Notes: generated by a model from the letters alone, not told the origin. Shown: positions 47,256 to 56,392, numbered from the stretch's first letter. The stretch is 64,000 nucleotides of DNA from Ralstonia insidiosa (GCF_008801405.1 NZ_VZPV01000003.1:186001-250000), one strand, 5' to 3'. Translations and numbers: made by a program.

Positions 47256-48083
47256 ATGAGCAACGACCTCATCTCCGAAGACGTGCAGGAAAAGTACATC
47301 GTCCCCGGGCTCGAACGGGGCCTGCGCCTGCTGTGCGAGTTCAGCCACAAAGATCGCGTGCTGTCTGCACCGGAACTGGCGCGCCGGCTGAAGGTGCCGC
47401 GCTCGACTGTGTTCCGTTTGCTCACCACGCTCGAAGTCATGGGCTTTGTGGAGCGTGTCGACGGTGGCCGTGATTTCCGCCTCGGCATGGCGGTGCTGCG
47501 CCTGGGCTTTGAGTACCTTGCCTCGCTGGAGCTGACCGAGCTGGGCCGTCCGCTGCTCGATCGCCTGCGCGATGAAATCCACTACCCGTGCAACCTCGTG
47601 GTGCGCGATGGCCGCTCGATCGTCTATGTGGCGAAATCGGTGGCGCCCACGCCGTTCACGAGCTCCGTCAATGTCGGCACGCGCCTGCCTGCGCATGCCA
47701 CCGTGCTGGGCCGCGTGCTGCTGGCGGATCTGTCACTGGCTGAGTTGCGCCAGCTCTATCCAGAGCCGCAGCTGGAAGTGTTTTCTGCCAACACGCCGCG
47801 CACGGTGGAAGAGCTGTTCGAGATGGTCCAGCGCGACCGTGACCACGGCTACGTACTGCAAGAGGGCTTCTTCGAAGCCAACATCTCCACAATCGCCGCA
47901 CCCGTGCTGGACCGCGGCGGCAAGGTGGTCGCCGCGCTCGGCACGACGATCCCGTCGCCGCGCATCGAGCCCGCCCAGTTGGACACGATGATCGACAAGG
48001 TGCGTGCCGCCGCCGGTGAGTTGTCGTACCTGCTGGACTACCGCCCCGCCAGCGGCAAGGTCGTCAACCTGTTCCGGGAATGA
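47256..48083 (+). CDS. IclR-family regulator of the catabolic operon
   Basis: A 275-residue IclR regulator. The winged helix-turn-helix (about 15-75) contains SAPELARRLKVPRSTVFRLLTTLEVMGFV; the effector domain follows (about 90-260, YVAKSVAPTPFTSSVNVGTRLPAHATVLGRVLLADL). It lies inside the operon, so it probably regulates its own expression. The 16-bp boxes before the first operon gene and before the porin are its most probable binding sites. It overlaps the next gene (ATGA). Confidence 0.9.
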   Translation: MSNDLISEDVQEKYIVPGLERGLRLLCEFSHKDRVLSAPELARRLKVPRSTVFRLLTTLEVMGFVERVDGGRDFRLGMAVLRLGFEYLASLELTELGRPLLDRLRDEIHYPCNLVVRDGRSIVYVAKSVAPTPFTSSVNVGTRLPAHATVLGRVLLADLSLAELRQLYPEPQLEVFSANTPRTVEELFEMVQRDRDHGYVLQEGFFEANISTIAAPVLDRGGKVVAALGTTIPSPRIEPAQLDTMIDKVRAAAGELSYLLDYRPASGKVVNLFRE

Positions 48084-48889
48084 CCATGCCGATGATTGAC
48101 CTGACAGGCAAGACCGCTGTGGTGACCGGGGGCTCCTCGGGCATCGGCCTAGCCACCGTTGAACTGCTGCTGGAAGCCGGTGCTGCTGTGGCGCTGTGCG
48201 GTCGCAATGCGGAACGTCTTGCACAAGCTGAACAACACCTGCGTAACCGATTCCCGAGCGCGAAGTTGTTCGCCGCAACCTGCGACGTGCTCGATGCCGC
48301 GCAGATGACCGCGTTTGCCGACGCGGTGGAGCAAGAGCTTGGCCCCATCGACATGCTGGTCAACAACGCCGGTCAGGGCCGTGTCTCGACGTTTGCCGAC
48401 ACCGACGATGCCGCGTGGACGCAGGAGCTGCATCTCAAGTTCTTCTCCGTCATCCACCCGACGCGTGCGTTCATGCCGCAACTGGAGCGCTCGGCGCACG
48501 GTGCGATCGTCTGCGTGAATTCGCTGCTCGCGCAGCAGCCTGAGCCGCACATGGTCGCCACGTCGGCGGCGCGGGCGGGCGTGCTGAACCTGGTGCGCTC
48601 GATGGCCACCGAGTTCGCGCCGAAGGGCGTGCGCGTCAACGGCATCCTGATCGGCCTGGTTGAGTCCGGCCAGTGGCGCCGCCGTTTCGAAGCACGCGCT
48701 GAAGAGGATCGCCACCTCGACTGGGCCGCGTGGACGCGCCGCCTGGCCACGCAAAAACATATTCCCCTTGGCCGCCTGGGCCTGCCGGAAGAGGCAGCCC
48801 GCGCCATTCTGTTCCTTGCCTCGCCGTTGTCTTCGTACACCACGGGCAGCCACATCGATATCTCCGGAGGACACTCCCGTCATGCTTAA
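48080..48889 (+). CDS. SDR-fold protein without the catalytic Tyr and Lys
   Basis: A 269-residue SDR-fold protein with a good cofactor motif TGGSSGIGLATVELL and NNAGQGRV. Where the active site should read Tyr-x3-Lys the sequence has Thr161-Ser-Ala-Ala-Arg165 (HMVATSAARAG). So the enzyme cannot use the common SDR mechanism and may bind cofactor for another purpose or catalyse a different step. It overlaps the IclR stop (ATGA) and the ThDP gene start by 8 bases, so it is coupled to both. Confidence 0.85.
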   Translation: MTMPMIDLTGKTAVVTGGSSGIGLATVELLLEAGAAVALCGRNAERLAQAEQHLRNRFPSAKLFAATCDVLDAAQMTAFADAVEQELGPIDMLVNNAGQGRVSTFADTDDAAWTQELHLKFFSVIHPTRAFMPQLERSAHGAIVCVNSLLAQQPEPHMVATSAARAGVLNLVRSMATEFAPKGVRVNGILIGLVESGQWRRRFEARAEEDRHLDWAAWTRRLATQKHIPLGRLGLPEEAARAILFLASPLSSYTTGSHIDISGGHSRHA

Positions 48890-50609
48890 ACGACAACAAC
48901 AGGAACAACAACTGGTCACGGTGGGCCACGCGATTGCAGCCTTCCTGGAATCCTGCGAGGTGAAGGCCGCCTTTGGCGTGATCTCCATCCACAACATGCC
49001 CATCCTCGATGCGATGGGCGAGCGCGGCAAGATCCGCTTCATCATGGCGCGCGGCGAAGCAGGCGGCACCAACATGGCCGATGCCTATGCCCGCACCACG
49101 GGTGGCCTGGGCGTGTGCCTGACCAGCACCGGTACGGCGGCGGGCAATGCCGCCGGCGCAATGGTCGAAGCCCTGACCGCCGGCACGCCGCTGCTGCACA
49201 TCACCGGCCAGATCGAAACACCGTATCTGGACCAAAGCCTCGCGTACATCCACGAAGCGCCGGACCAGCTCACGATGCTCAAGTCGGTGTCGAAGGCGGC
49301 TTTCCGCATCCGCAGCGCAGACACTGCCATCAGCACGATGAAGCTGGCTGTGCAGACCGCGCTGACGGCCCCGACCGGCCCGGTGAGCGTGGAGATCCCC
49401 ATCGACATCCAGGCCGCGCTGATCCCGATGCCGACCGACCTGCGCCCGCTGCTCGTGCCGCAGCATGTGCCGTCGGCGCATGCACTGGATGAGTTGGCCG
49501 AGCGCCTGTCGCGTGTGCGCCGTCCGATGCTGTGGCTGGGCGGTGGTGCCCGCCATGCCGCAAAGCAGGTCAAGCGCCTGATGGATCTGGGCTTTGGCGT
49601 GGTCACCAGCACACAGGGTCGCGGCATCGTGCCGGAAGACGATCCGCGCTCGCTCGGTGCCTTCAACCTGCACAAGCCGGTCGAAGCGTTCTATCAGACG
49701 TGCGACGCCATGCTCGTGGTCGGCTCGCGCCTGCGCGGCAACGAAACGCTCAAGTACGAACTGAAGCTGCCGCGTCCGCTGTACCGCATTGATGCAGATG
49801 CGTCGGCAGAAGGCCGCTGCTACGCCAGCGACTACTTCGTCTGCGGCGACTCAGCCCTCGCACTGGACGGTCTGGCCGACCGGCTGGAGAAGAAGATGCA
49901 GATCGATGCGGCATTTGCCGGCGACCTGCGTGGTGCCCATGAGACGGCAGTTGGCGCATTGGTCGATGGCCTCGGCCCGTACTCGAAGCTGGTCGAAGCG
50001 CTGCAGGCTGCTGTGGGCCGTGAGTTCAACTGGGTGCGTGATGTGACCGTTTCCAACAGCACCTGGGGCAACCGTCACCTGCGCATTTTCGATTCGCGTG
50101 CCGGCGTGCATGCGCTGGGCGGCGGCATCGGCCAGGGCCTGGCGATGGGCATTGGCGCCGCCATTGGTGCCGCGGCAACCGCATCGGGCAAGACCACCTT
50201 CTGCCTGGCTGGCGACGGCGGCTTCATCCTGAACCTGGGTGAGCTGGCAACGGCCGTGCAGGAGCGTGCCAACCTCGTCATCGTGCTGATGAACGACAAG
50301 GGCTACGGCGTCATCAAGAACATCCAGGACGCGCAGTACGGCGGCCGCCGTCATTACGTGGATCTGCATACGCCGGACTACGCGGCGCTCTCGCAATCCC
50401 TGCAACTGCGTCATCGCCGCGTGTCGGATCTGGCCGACGTGGGCAATGCACTGAACGAGGCAGCATCGGGCGAAGGCCCGTTCCTGTTGGAGATCGACAT
50501 GCTCTCCATCGGCAGCTTCAAGACCATCTTTGCGGGCCCGCCGGTCAACCAGCAAGCCAAGGACGGTCAGGGCGAACGCGCAGCCGAGCGCACCACGGTG
50601 GTGGCGTGA
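48882..50609 (+). CDS. Thiamine diphosphate-dependent enzyme (acetolactate synthase/decarboxylase type)
   Basis: A 575-residue ThDP enzyme with the three usual domains. The catalytic Glu is in FIMARGEAGGTNMADAYAR (near residue 52), and the ThDP/Mg motif is GDGGFILNLGELATAVQERANLVIVLMND (near 450). It joins or splits 2-oxo acids; the context suggests decarboxylation of a 2-oxo acid to an aldehyde that the ALDH (51462) then oxidises, or a carboligation. It is not obviously a housekeeping acetolactate synthase: no small subunit follows. Confidence 0.9.
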   Translation: MLKRQQQEQQLVTVGHAIAAFLESCEVKAAFGVISIHNMPILDAMGERGKIRFIMARGEAGGTNMADAYARTTGGLGVCLTSTGTAAGNAAGAMVEALTAGTPLLHITGQIETPYLDQSLAYIHEAPDQLTMLKSVSKAAFRIRSADTAISTMKLAVQTALTAPTGPVSVEIPIDIQAALIPMPTDLRPLLVPQHVPSAHALDELAERLSRVRRPMLWLGGGARHAAKQVKRLMDLGFGVVTSTQGRGIVPEDDPRSLGAFNLHKPVEAFYQTCDAMLVVGSRLRGNETLKYELKLPRPLYRIDADASAEGRCYASDYFVCGDSALALDGLADRLEKKMQIDAAFAGDLRGAHETAVGALVDGLGPYSKLVEALQAAVGREFNWVRDVTVSNSTWGNRHLRIFDSRAGVHALGGGIGQGLAMGIGAAIGAAATASGKTTFCLAGDGGFILNLGELATAVQERANLVIVLMNDKGYGVIKNIQDAQYGGRRHYVDLHTPDYAALSQSLQLRHRRVSDLADVGNALNEAASGEGPFLLEIDMLSIGSFKTIFAGPPVNQQAKDGQGERAAERTTVVA

Positions 50610-50641
50610 GCCCGCAACCGAGCCAACCCAAGGAGCCGGAC

Positions 50642-51445
50642 ATGCTGCATGTATCGATGGTCGGTTGCGGAGCGATCGGGCAGGGCGTGCTGGAGCTGCT
50701 CAAGAGCGATCCGGACGTCTGCTTCGACGCCGTGATCGTGCCCGAGCACGCAATGGACAAGGCGCGCGAGGCCATCGCCCCGTTTGCCCCGAACGCGCGC
50801 GTGACGACGCATCTGTCGGCAGATGCGCATCCAGATCTGTTGGTCGAGTGCGCTGGCCATGACGCGCTCGAAGAGCATGTGCTGCCTGCACTGGAGCAAG
50901 GTATCGACTGCCTGGTGGTGTCCGTCGGTGCGCTGTCCGAGCCCGGTGTCGCCGAGCGGCTGGAAGCAGCGGCCCGTCGCGGTAATGCGCAGGTGCAATT
51001 GCTGTCGGGTGCCATCGGTGCCATTGATGCGCTGGCTGCGGCGCGTGTTGGTGGGTTGGATGCTGTGATCTACACCGGCCGCAAACCACCGCGCGCCTGG
51101 AAGGACACGCCGGCCGAGCTGCAATTCGACCTCGACGCACTGCGTGAGCCGACCGTGATCTTTGAGGGTAACGCCCGCGAAGCTGCGCGCTTGTTCCCGA
51201 AGAACGCCAACGTGGCCGCCACGCTGTCGCTGGCTGGCCTGGGGCTCGATCACACGCATGTGAAGTTGCTGGCCGATCCGACTGTTGACGAGAACGTCCA
51301 TCACGTGGAGGCGCGCGGCGCCTTTGGTGGCTTCGAATTGACGATGCGCGGCAAGCCACTGGCAGCCAATCCCAAGACTTCTGCGCTGACGGTGTTCAGC
51401 GTGGTGCGTGCGCTGGGCAACCGCGCGCACGCCGTTTCGATTTGA
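50642..51445 (+). CDS. Aspartate dehydrogenase-like enzyme
   Basis: A 267-residue protein of the L-aspartate dehydrogenase (NadX) family, the usual length. The Rossmann motif MVGCGAIGQGVLELL is at the start, and the catalytic His is in LGLDHTHVKLLADP (near 205). Known members convert aspartate plus NAD(P) to iminoaspartate/oxaloacetate and NH3. Its place in a ring-degradation operon suggests another amino-acid-like substrate. AGGAG lies 8 bases before ATG 50642; a GTG at 50606 overlaps the previous stop and is an alternative. Confidence 0.88.
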   Translation: MLHVSMVGCGAIGQGVLELLKSDPDVCFDAVIVPEHAMDKAREAIAPFAPNARVTTHLSADAHPDLLVECAGHDALEEHVLPALEQGIDCLVVSVGALSEPGVAERLEAAARRGNAQVQLLSGAIGAIDALAAARVGGLDAVIYTGRKPPRAWKDTPAELQFDLDALREPTVIFEGNAREAARLFPKNANVAATLSLAGLGLDHTHVKLLADPTVDENVHHVEARGAFGGFELTMRGKPLAANPKTSALTVFSVVRALGNRAHAVSI

Positions 51446-51461
51446 GTGAGGCCACTGCGCC

Positions 51462-52958
51462 ATGACTGTCTCCACCCTGAATCCAACCGCAACCGCTTTG
51501 CTGCCGATCTGCATTGCAGGCGAATGGCGCCTCGGCACCGGCGAGCGCTATGTCACGCGGTACCCCGCCACGGGCGAAGTCGTGGCTGAACTCAACGCTG
51601 CCAGTGTGGCCGATGTGGAAGAGGCCGTGGCCGGTGCCTACCGTGCCTTCCTCTCCAGCGGCTGGGCACAGCGTAAGCCGCATGAGCGTGCGGCTGTGCT
51701 GTACCGCGTGGCCGAGCTGATCCGCTCGCGCAGCGAAGCTCTGGCCCAGCGCCAGCGCCTGGACAACGGCAAGCCGATCAACGAAACGCGCGCCCTGGTG
51801 GCGAGTGCCGCCGCGACGTTCCAATTCTTCGGCGCTGCCTGCGAGACGCTGGAAGAATCGCTGACGCCTGCGCGTGGCGATTGCCTGACGATGAGCGTGC
51901 ACGAGCCTATGGGCGTGGTGGCGGCCATCACGCCGTGGAACTCCCCCATCGCCAGCGAGGCGCAGAAGATGGCGCCTGCGCTGGCCGCCGGCAACGCCGT
52001 CGTCGTCAAACCTGCTGAAGTCACGCCGCTGATGGCGCTGGAACTGGCCGCCATCTGCGAAGAGGCGGGTGTGCCCAAGGGCATGATCAGCGTGCTGCCG
52101 GGCAAGGGTTCGGTTATTGGCGATGCGATTACCAAGCATCCGCTGGTGCGCCGCGTGTCGTTCACGGGCGGCACGAACACTGGCCGCCATATCGCACATA
52201 TCGCGGCTGACAAGATGATGCCGGTGTCGCTGGAGCTGGGTGGCAAGTCGCCGACCATGGTGTTTGAAGACGCCGATCTCGACCACGCGGTCAACGGTGT
52301 GCTGTACGGCATCTTCAGCTCATCGGGCGAATCGTGCATCGCGGGTTCGCGTTTGTTTGTGGCGCGCTCGCTGTATGAGCCGTTCATGGACCGCCTGGCG
52401 GCTGCCGCAGCACGCCTGCGTGTCGGCAACCCGGCGGATGAGTCCACGCAGATGGGGCCGCTGATCACCGATCGCCATCGCGAGACCATCGAGTCGTACG
52501 TGGCGATGGGCGTGGAAGAGGGCGGCCACCTGCGCACCGGCGGTCTGCGCCCGGAAATCTCCGGTTGTGAGTCGGGCTACTTCTACACGCCCACCATCAT
52601 CGAAGGCCTGACCAACAGCGCGCGCATCTGCCAGGAAGAGATCTTCGGCCCGGTGCTCGTCGCCATGCCGTTCGATGATGAAGAGGAACTCATCGAACAG
52701 GCCAATGACAGCGTGTACGCATTGGCCGCCGGCATCTGGACGCGTGACTACAAGCGCGCCTGGCGCATTGGCCGTGCGGTGCAGGCCGGCAACGTGTGGA
52801 TCAACACGTACAAGCAGTTCTCCATCTCGACGCCGTTTGGCGGCTGGCGCGATAGCGGCCTGGGCCGCGAGAAGGGTCGCCTGGGCATCCTGCAGTACAT
52901 GGAGCAAAAGAGCCTCTACTGGGGCCTGAACGAACAACCGCTGGCCTGGGCCAATTGA
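51462..52958 (+). CDS. NAD(P)-dependent aldehyde dehydrogenase
   Basis: A 498-residue ALDH of normal length. The substrate/cofactor segment TPWNSPIASEAQKMAPALAAGNAVVVKPAEVTPL is followed by FTGGTNTGRHIA, the general base Glu in LELGGKSPTMV and the catalytic Cys in SSGESCIAGSRL. Residues close to betaine/gamma-aminobutyraldehyde-type ALDH are seen, but the substrate is unknown. It lies 16 bp after the aspartate dehydrogenase-like gene. Confidence 0.93.
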   Translation: MTVSTLNPTATALLPICIAGEWRLGTGERYVTRYPATGEVVAELNAASVADVEEAVAGAYRAFLSSGWAQRKPHERAAVLYRVAELIRSRSEALAQRQRLDNGKPINETRALVASAAATFQFFGAACETLEESLTPARGDCLTMSVHEPMGVVAAITPWNSPIASEAQKMAPALAAGNAVVVKPAEVTPLMALELAAICEEAGVPKGMISVLPGKGSVIGDAITKHPLVRRVSFTGGTNTGRHIAHIAADKMMPVSLELGGKSPTMVFEDADLDHAVNGVLYGIFSSSGESCIAGSRLFVARSLYEPFMDRLAAAAARLRVGNPADESTQMGPLITDRHRETIESYVAMGVEEGGHLRTGGLRPEISGCESGYFYTPTIIEGLTNSARICQEEIFGPVLVAMPFDDEEELIEQANDSVYALAAGIWTRDYKRAWRIGRAVQAGNVWINTYKQFSISTPFGGWRDSGLGREKGRLGILQYMEQKSLYWGLNEQPLAWAN

Positions 52959-52994
52959 AGAATTGAAGCCGGGCAGGTGTGAGGAGACAAAAGA

Positions 52995-53036
52995 ATGAAA
53001 TCGCATCAACGCAACGCGCAAAGGAGCTCGCAATGA
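52995..53036 (+). CDS. Possible 13-residue coupled leader ORF before the MFS gene
   Basis: GAGGAG (52981-52986) precedes ATG 52995, and a 13-codon frame (MKSHQRNAQRSSQ) ends in a TGA that overlaps the MFS ATG (ATGA). The layout suggests coupling of transporter translation, but such a short frame may arise by chance. Confidence 0.25.
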   Translation: MKSHQRNAQRSSQ

Positions 53037-54298
53037 ACTCAAGTGCGCAACGCTGGTTTGGCGTGGTCGTGTTGTTCCTGGTCGTCGCCATTTCGTACAT
53101 CGATCGCATCAATATTGCGGTGCTGATCACGCAGCATGATTTTTTGCAGCATGTCGGCCTTGCCGCCAACGACCGCAGCGGCCAAGGGCTGCTGGCAACG
53201 GCGTTCATGGCGGGTTATGGCTTGTCCGCCATTGTGTTTACGCCGTTTTGTGCAGCGCTGTTTGGCGTACGCCGTAGCCTGATCTATGGGTTGGCGTTGT
53301 GGGGTGCCATCACCATGGTTTCGCCTTGGTTCAACAGCTACATGGAGCTGTTGACGTCCCGCTTCGTGCTTGGCTTTGCCGAAGGGCCACTCTTCTCGCT
53401 GGGCGCGTCTTACATCAAGGCCCATTTCGACAGCCGGGAAAGCGGCAAGCCCAACGCGATTTTCAATATGGGCACAGGTGTCGGCTTGGCGGTGGGCTAT
53501 CCCCTGGTGGGCTACGCCATTGCCAGCGCCGACTGGGAAGCGTCGTTCCATCTGCTCGGCCTCCTTAATCTGCTCTTGGGCATTCCGCTGGTGCTGGCGT
53601 TCGTGCGCATGCCGGCTCGATACGCGGCCATCCCCAAGCCGGAGTCACTCCCTGCAGCGCTGAGCACGGTTGGCGAGATGTTTCGCGGTGCCTTCCACAC
53701 GCGCCATATCCTGACCATGACGGTGCTGACCGCCGCCTTCCTTTCCTACCTGTGGGGCAGCAGCAACTGGTTGCCGACCTACCTGAAGGAAGCGCGTGGT
53801 TTCTCCCTGCGCGAGATGGGCTGGATGGCATCGATGCCGCAATACGCGGCGGTGCTCGGTGTGCTGCTGGGCGGGCTGTTGCTGGATCTCATTCCGCGCC
53901 GTCGCATTCCGCTGATCTTTGTGTTTGGCAGTCTGGGCGTGGCGGTGGCAGTACTGCTGGCCATCAATAGCACCGATCGCTATGCCGCCGCTTACTGGCT
54001 GACTGCTGCCAGCCTGTGCTGGGGCCTGCAGAGCCCGGCCATCCCCAGCACCGTGCAATTCAACGCCAAGTCAGAACATGTTGCGTGCGCGTTTGGTGTC
54101 ACCAATGGTGTGGGCAGCCTGGTGGCGGGGTTCATGCCGGCCATCATGGGGGTTGTGATCGGGTTGGGGGGCGGCGGTGGGCTTGCTGCCGGTTTCGGCA
54201 GCCTGGTGGGCACCCAACTGATCGTGTTGCTGTGCGGCCTGGCTCTGCTGCGCAATGGTGAGGCGGTCACGCGTGCCGTCCCGGACGCCGCGCACTGA
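53033..54298 (+). CDS. MFS transporter (anion:cation symporter-like)
   Basis: A 421-residue, 12-helix MFS protein. It has the helix-1 segment FLVVAISYIDRINIAVLI typical of the ACS family (ExuT/PhT-like) and the central helix 7 region TAAFLSYLWGSSNWLPTYLKEARGF. Family members carry organic anions such as phthalate, hexuronate or tartrate. The ATG at 53033 follows AAGGAG by 7 bases. The position in the operon points to uptake of its growth substrate. Confidence 0.9.
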   Translation: MNSSAQRWFGVVVLFLVVAISYIDRINIAVLITQHDFLQHVGLAANDRSGQGLLATAFMAGYGLSAIVFTPFCAALFGVRRSLIYGLALWGAITMVSPWFNSYMELLTSRFVLGFAEGPLFSLGASYIKAHFDSRESGKPNAIFNMGTGVGLAVGYPLVGYAIASADWEASFHLLGLLNLLLGIPLVLAFVRMPARYAAIPKPESLPAALSTVGEMFRGAFHTRHILTMTVLTAAFLSYLWGSSNWLPTYLKEARGFSLREMGWMASMPQYAAVLGVLLGGLLLDLIPRRRIPLIFVFGSLGVAVAVLLAINSTDRYAAAYWLTAASLCWGLQSPAIPSTVQFNAKSEHVACAFGVTNGVGSLVAGFMPAIMGVVIGLGGGGGLAAGFGSLVGTQLIVLLCGLALLRNGEAVTRAVPDAAH

Positions 54299-54365
54299 CA
54301 ACCCGCAACGAATCACAGCGCTCGCCGGCCACCCGAGGCCACGCGGCGCCAAGCAGGAGATGAAG

Positions 54366-55328
54366 ATGAATACCATTCGAGGCATCGACGAAATCGTCTA
54401 CGGTGCCGACGACCTTGCCGCCTGTAAGCAGTTCTTCCAGGACTGGGGCCTCACGCTGAAGGCAGAAGACGCCAGTGGCTTGCTGTTCGAAACACTCAAC
54501 GGTTGCCGCGTACGCGTCAAGCGCAGCGACGATGCCACGCTGCCGCCGGCCATGGAGGCTGGCCCCACGCTGCGCGAAGTGATCTGGGGTGCGGATTCGC
54601 AAGCCGTGCTGGATCGTCTGGCCGACAAGCTGGCAGATCAGCCGGGCTACATCCATGCGGATGGCCGTGTTGGCTGTATCGACCCCAACGGCCTGGCTGT
54701 GCGGGTGCAACTGACCGCCAAGCACGACATCGATGTGCAATGCGCCGCGATGAACACGTGGACAGACAAGCCACGCCTCAATCAACCCAGCCCCATCTAT
54801 GAACGCGCTACGCCCATCGAAGTGGGGCACGTGGTGTTCTTCGTGAAGGACGTGGAGACCACCGAGCGCTTCTACATCGAGAAGCTCGGCTTCGTACCGT
54901 CGGATCACTATCCGGGCCGCGGCGCCTTCCTGCGCTGCGAGCCGGAAGGCGGCCACCATGATCTGTTCCTGCTGCAACTGCCGCAGGCCAAGAGCGGGCT
55001 GAACCACGTCGCCTTTACCGTGCGCGATATCCACGAAGTGTTTGGCGGCGGCATGCATGTGTCGCGCTGCGGCTGGGATACACAGCTCGGTCCAGGTCGT
55101 CACCCGATCTCGTCGGCGTACTTCTGGTACTTCAAGAACCCCGCCGGCGGCCTGATCGAGTACTACGCCGATGAAGACCAACTGAATGGCGAATGGCAGC
55201 CGCGCGATTTCGAGCCCGGTCCGACCGTGTTTGCCGAATGGGCTATCGACGGCGGCATCGACGGCAATACGCGCCGGCAGAAGGATGCCGGCAAGGTTGA
55301 GGGCAAGTTCCTCACCGAGAAGCGCTGA
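54366..55328 (+). CDS. Two-domain VOC protein, extradiol dioxygenase-like
   Basis: A 320-residue protein made of two VOC (betaalphabetabetabeta) modules, the layout of type I extradiol dioxygenases. Metal ligands are probably the His in VGHVVFFVKD, the His in GLNHVAFTVRD and the Glu in GGLIEYYADED. These enzymes cleave catechols next to the two hydroxyls using Fe(II) and O2. Here it would open the ring after Rieske/SDR action. ATG 54366 has AGGAG 7 bases upstream; ATG 54360 lies too close to it. Confidence 0.88.
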   Translation: MNTIRGIDEIVYGADDLAACKQFFQDWGLTLKAEDASGLLFETLNGCRVRVKRSDDATLPPAMEAGPTLREVIWGADSQAVLDRLADKLADQPGYIHADGRVGCIDPNGLAVRVQLTAKHDIDVQCAAMNTWTDKPRLNQPSPIYERATPIEVGHVVFFVKDVETTERFYIEKLGFVPSDHYPGRGAFLRCEPEGGHHDLFLLQLPQAKSGLNHVAFTVRDIHEVFGGGMHVSRCGWDTQLGPGRHPISSAYFWYFKNPAGGLIEYYADEDQLNGEWQPRDFEPGPTVFAEWAIDGGIDGNTRRQKDAGKVEGKFLTEKR

Positions 55329-55353
55329 ACTGAAGTTGAGAGACGTGTCAGTC

Positions 55354-56310
55354 ATGAGTACGAATCCCCCCCTCAACCTGCGCGTGCATGCCATGCGCTA
55401 CGAAGCCCAGGGCATCGTGAGCGTGGAGCTGCGCGATGTGGACGGCAAGACCCTGCCCGAGTACGCACCGGGCGCGCATATCGACTTGCACCTGGGCAAT
55501 GGCCTGGTGCGCAGCTACTCGCTGTGCGGTGCGCCGGAGGTGCGTGACCGTTATGTGGTCGGCGTGCTGCTCGACCGCAACAGCCGTGGTGGCTCGCGCT
55601 ACGTGCATGAGCAACTGCGTGTGGGCTCGACGCTCAAGATTGGCGGCCCGCGCAACAACTTCGCGCTGGATGAAGCCGCGCCGCGCACGGTGCTGGTGGC
55701 CGGTGGGATTGGCGTGACGCCTATCGTGTGCATGGCGCGCCGGCTGGCAGAGCAGGGCAAGACATTCTCGATGCTCTACTGCGCCCGCTCACGCACCGAA
55801 GCCGCTTTTGCTGACGATCTGGCGGCACATGGCGATGCCGTGCGCTTTCACTTTGACGCAGACGCCGGCGGCCCGCCGGATCTGAAGGCCCTGCTCGCAG
55901 GCCATCCGGCGGAGACGCATTTCTACTGCTGCGGCCCCGGCCCGATGCTGCGCGCCTTCGAGGCCGCATGCGAAGCGCTGGGCTACACCAATGTCCACAT
56001 CGAACGCTTTGCCGCGGATGCGGAAGTGTCGTCGGTGCAGGAGGGGGAGTACACGGTCAAGCTGGCGCGCACCGGCTCGGAGTTGTGTGTGCCCGCCGGC
56101 AAGTCACTGCTGGATGCGCTGCTGGAAGTGGGCGTGGAGGTGGAATACAGCTGCAAGGAAGGCGTGTGCGGCTCGTGCGAGACGCGCGTGCTGGAGGGGG
56201 AACCCGAGCATCGGGACAGCGTGCTCTCCAAGAGCGAGCGTGCCTCTAACCAGACCATGATGGTCTGCGTATCCGGCTGCAAGGGTAAGCGGCTGGTGGT
56301 TGATCTTTAA
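55354..56310 (+). CDS. Phthalate-type oxygenase reductase (FNR domain plus plant-type 2Fe-2S ferredoxin)
   Basis: A 318-residue reductase of the PDR/VanB type. It has an FMN domain with RSYSLCGAPE, an NAD domain (VLVAGGIGVTPIVCMARRL, HFYCCGPGPML), and a C-terminal ferredoxin domain with CKEGVCGSCETRV and a distant Cys in MVCVSGC. It takes electrons from NADH to the Rieske oxygenase (43921). Thus the oxygenase system is complete in one operon, although its genes are at opposite ends. The start at 55354 is followed by the flavin domain. Confidence 0.93.
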   Translation: MSTNPPLNLRVHAMRYEAQGIVSVELRDVDGKTLPEYAPGAHIDLHLGNGLVRSYSLCGAPEVRDRYVVGVLLDRNSRGGSRYVHEQLRVGSTLKIGGPRNNFALDEAAPRTVLVAGGIGVTPIVCMARRLAEQGKTFSMLYCARSRTEAAFADDLAAHGDAVRFHFDADAGGPPDLKALLAGHPAETHFYCCGPGPMLRAFEAACEALGYTNVHIERFAADAEVSSVQEGEYTVKLARTGSELCVPAGKSLLDALLEVGVEVEYSCKEGVCGSCETRVLEGEPEHRDSVLSKSERASNQTMMVCVSGCKGKRLVVDL

Positions 56311-56376
56311 GCAGTTGAGCGCCGGCCTGACCAGCCGCGCGCTCTCTTTTTTTACGGTGCCAATTTCTTAAACATC

Positions 56377-56392
56377 GTTTCATAGGTGGAAC
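56377..56392. promoter_or_regulatory. Candidate IclR operator, porin side
   Basis: GTTTCATAGGTGGAAC, reverse GTTCCA-N4-TGAAAC, an almost perfect palindrome. It is shared with the box before the operon and lies 78 bp before the porin gene, in the 159-bp gap after the reductase. Confidence 0.7.

Noticed and set aside
48882..50609. Housekeeping acetolactate synthase large subunit
   Set aside because: No small regulatory subunit or ilvC follows, and the gene is embedded in a catabolic operon; a dedicated ThDP decarboxylase or carboligase is more likely.
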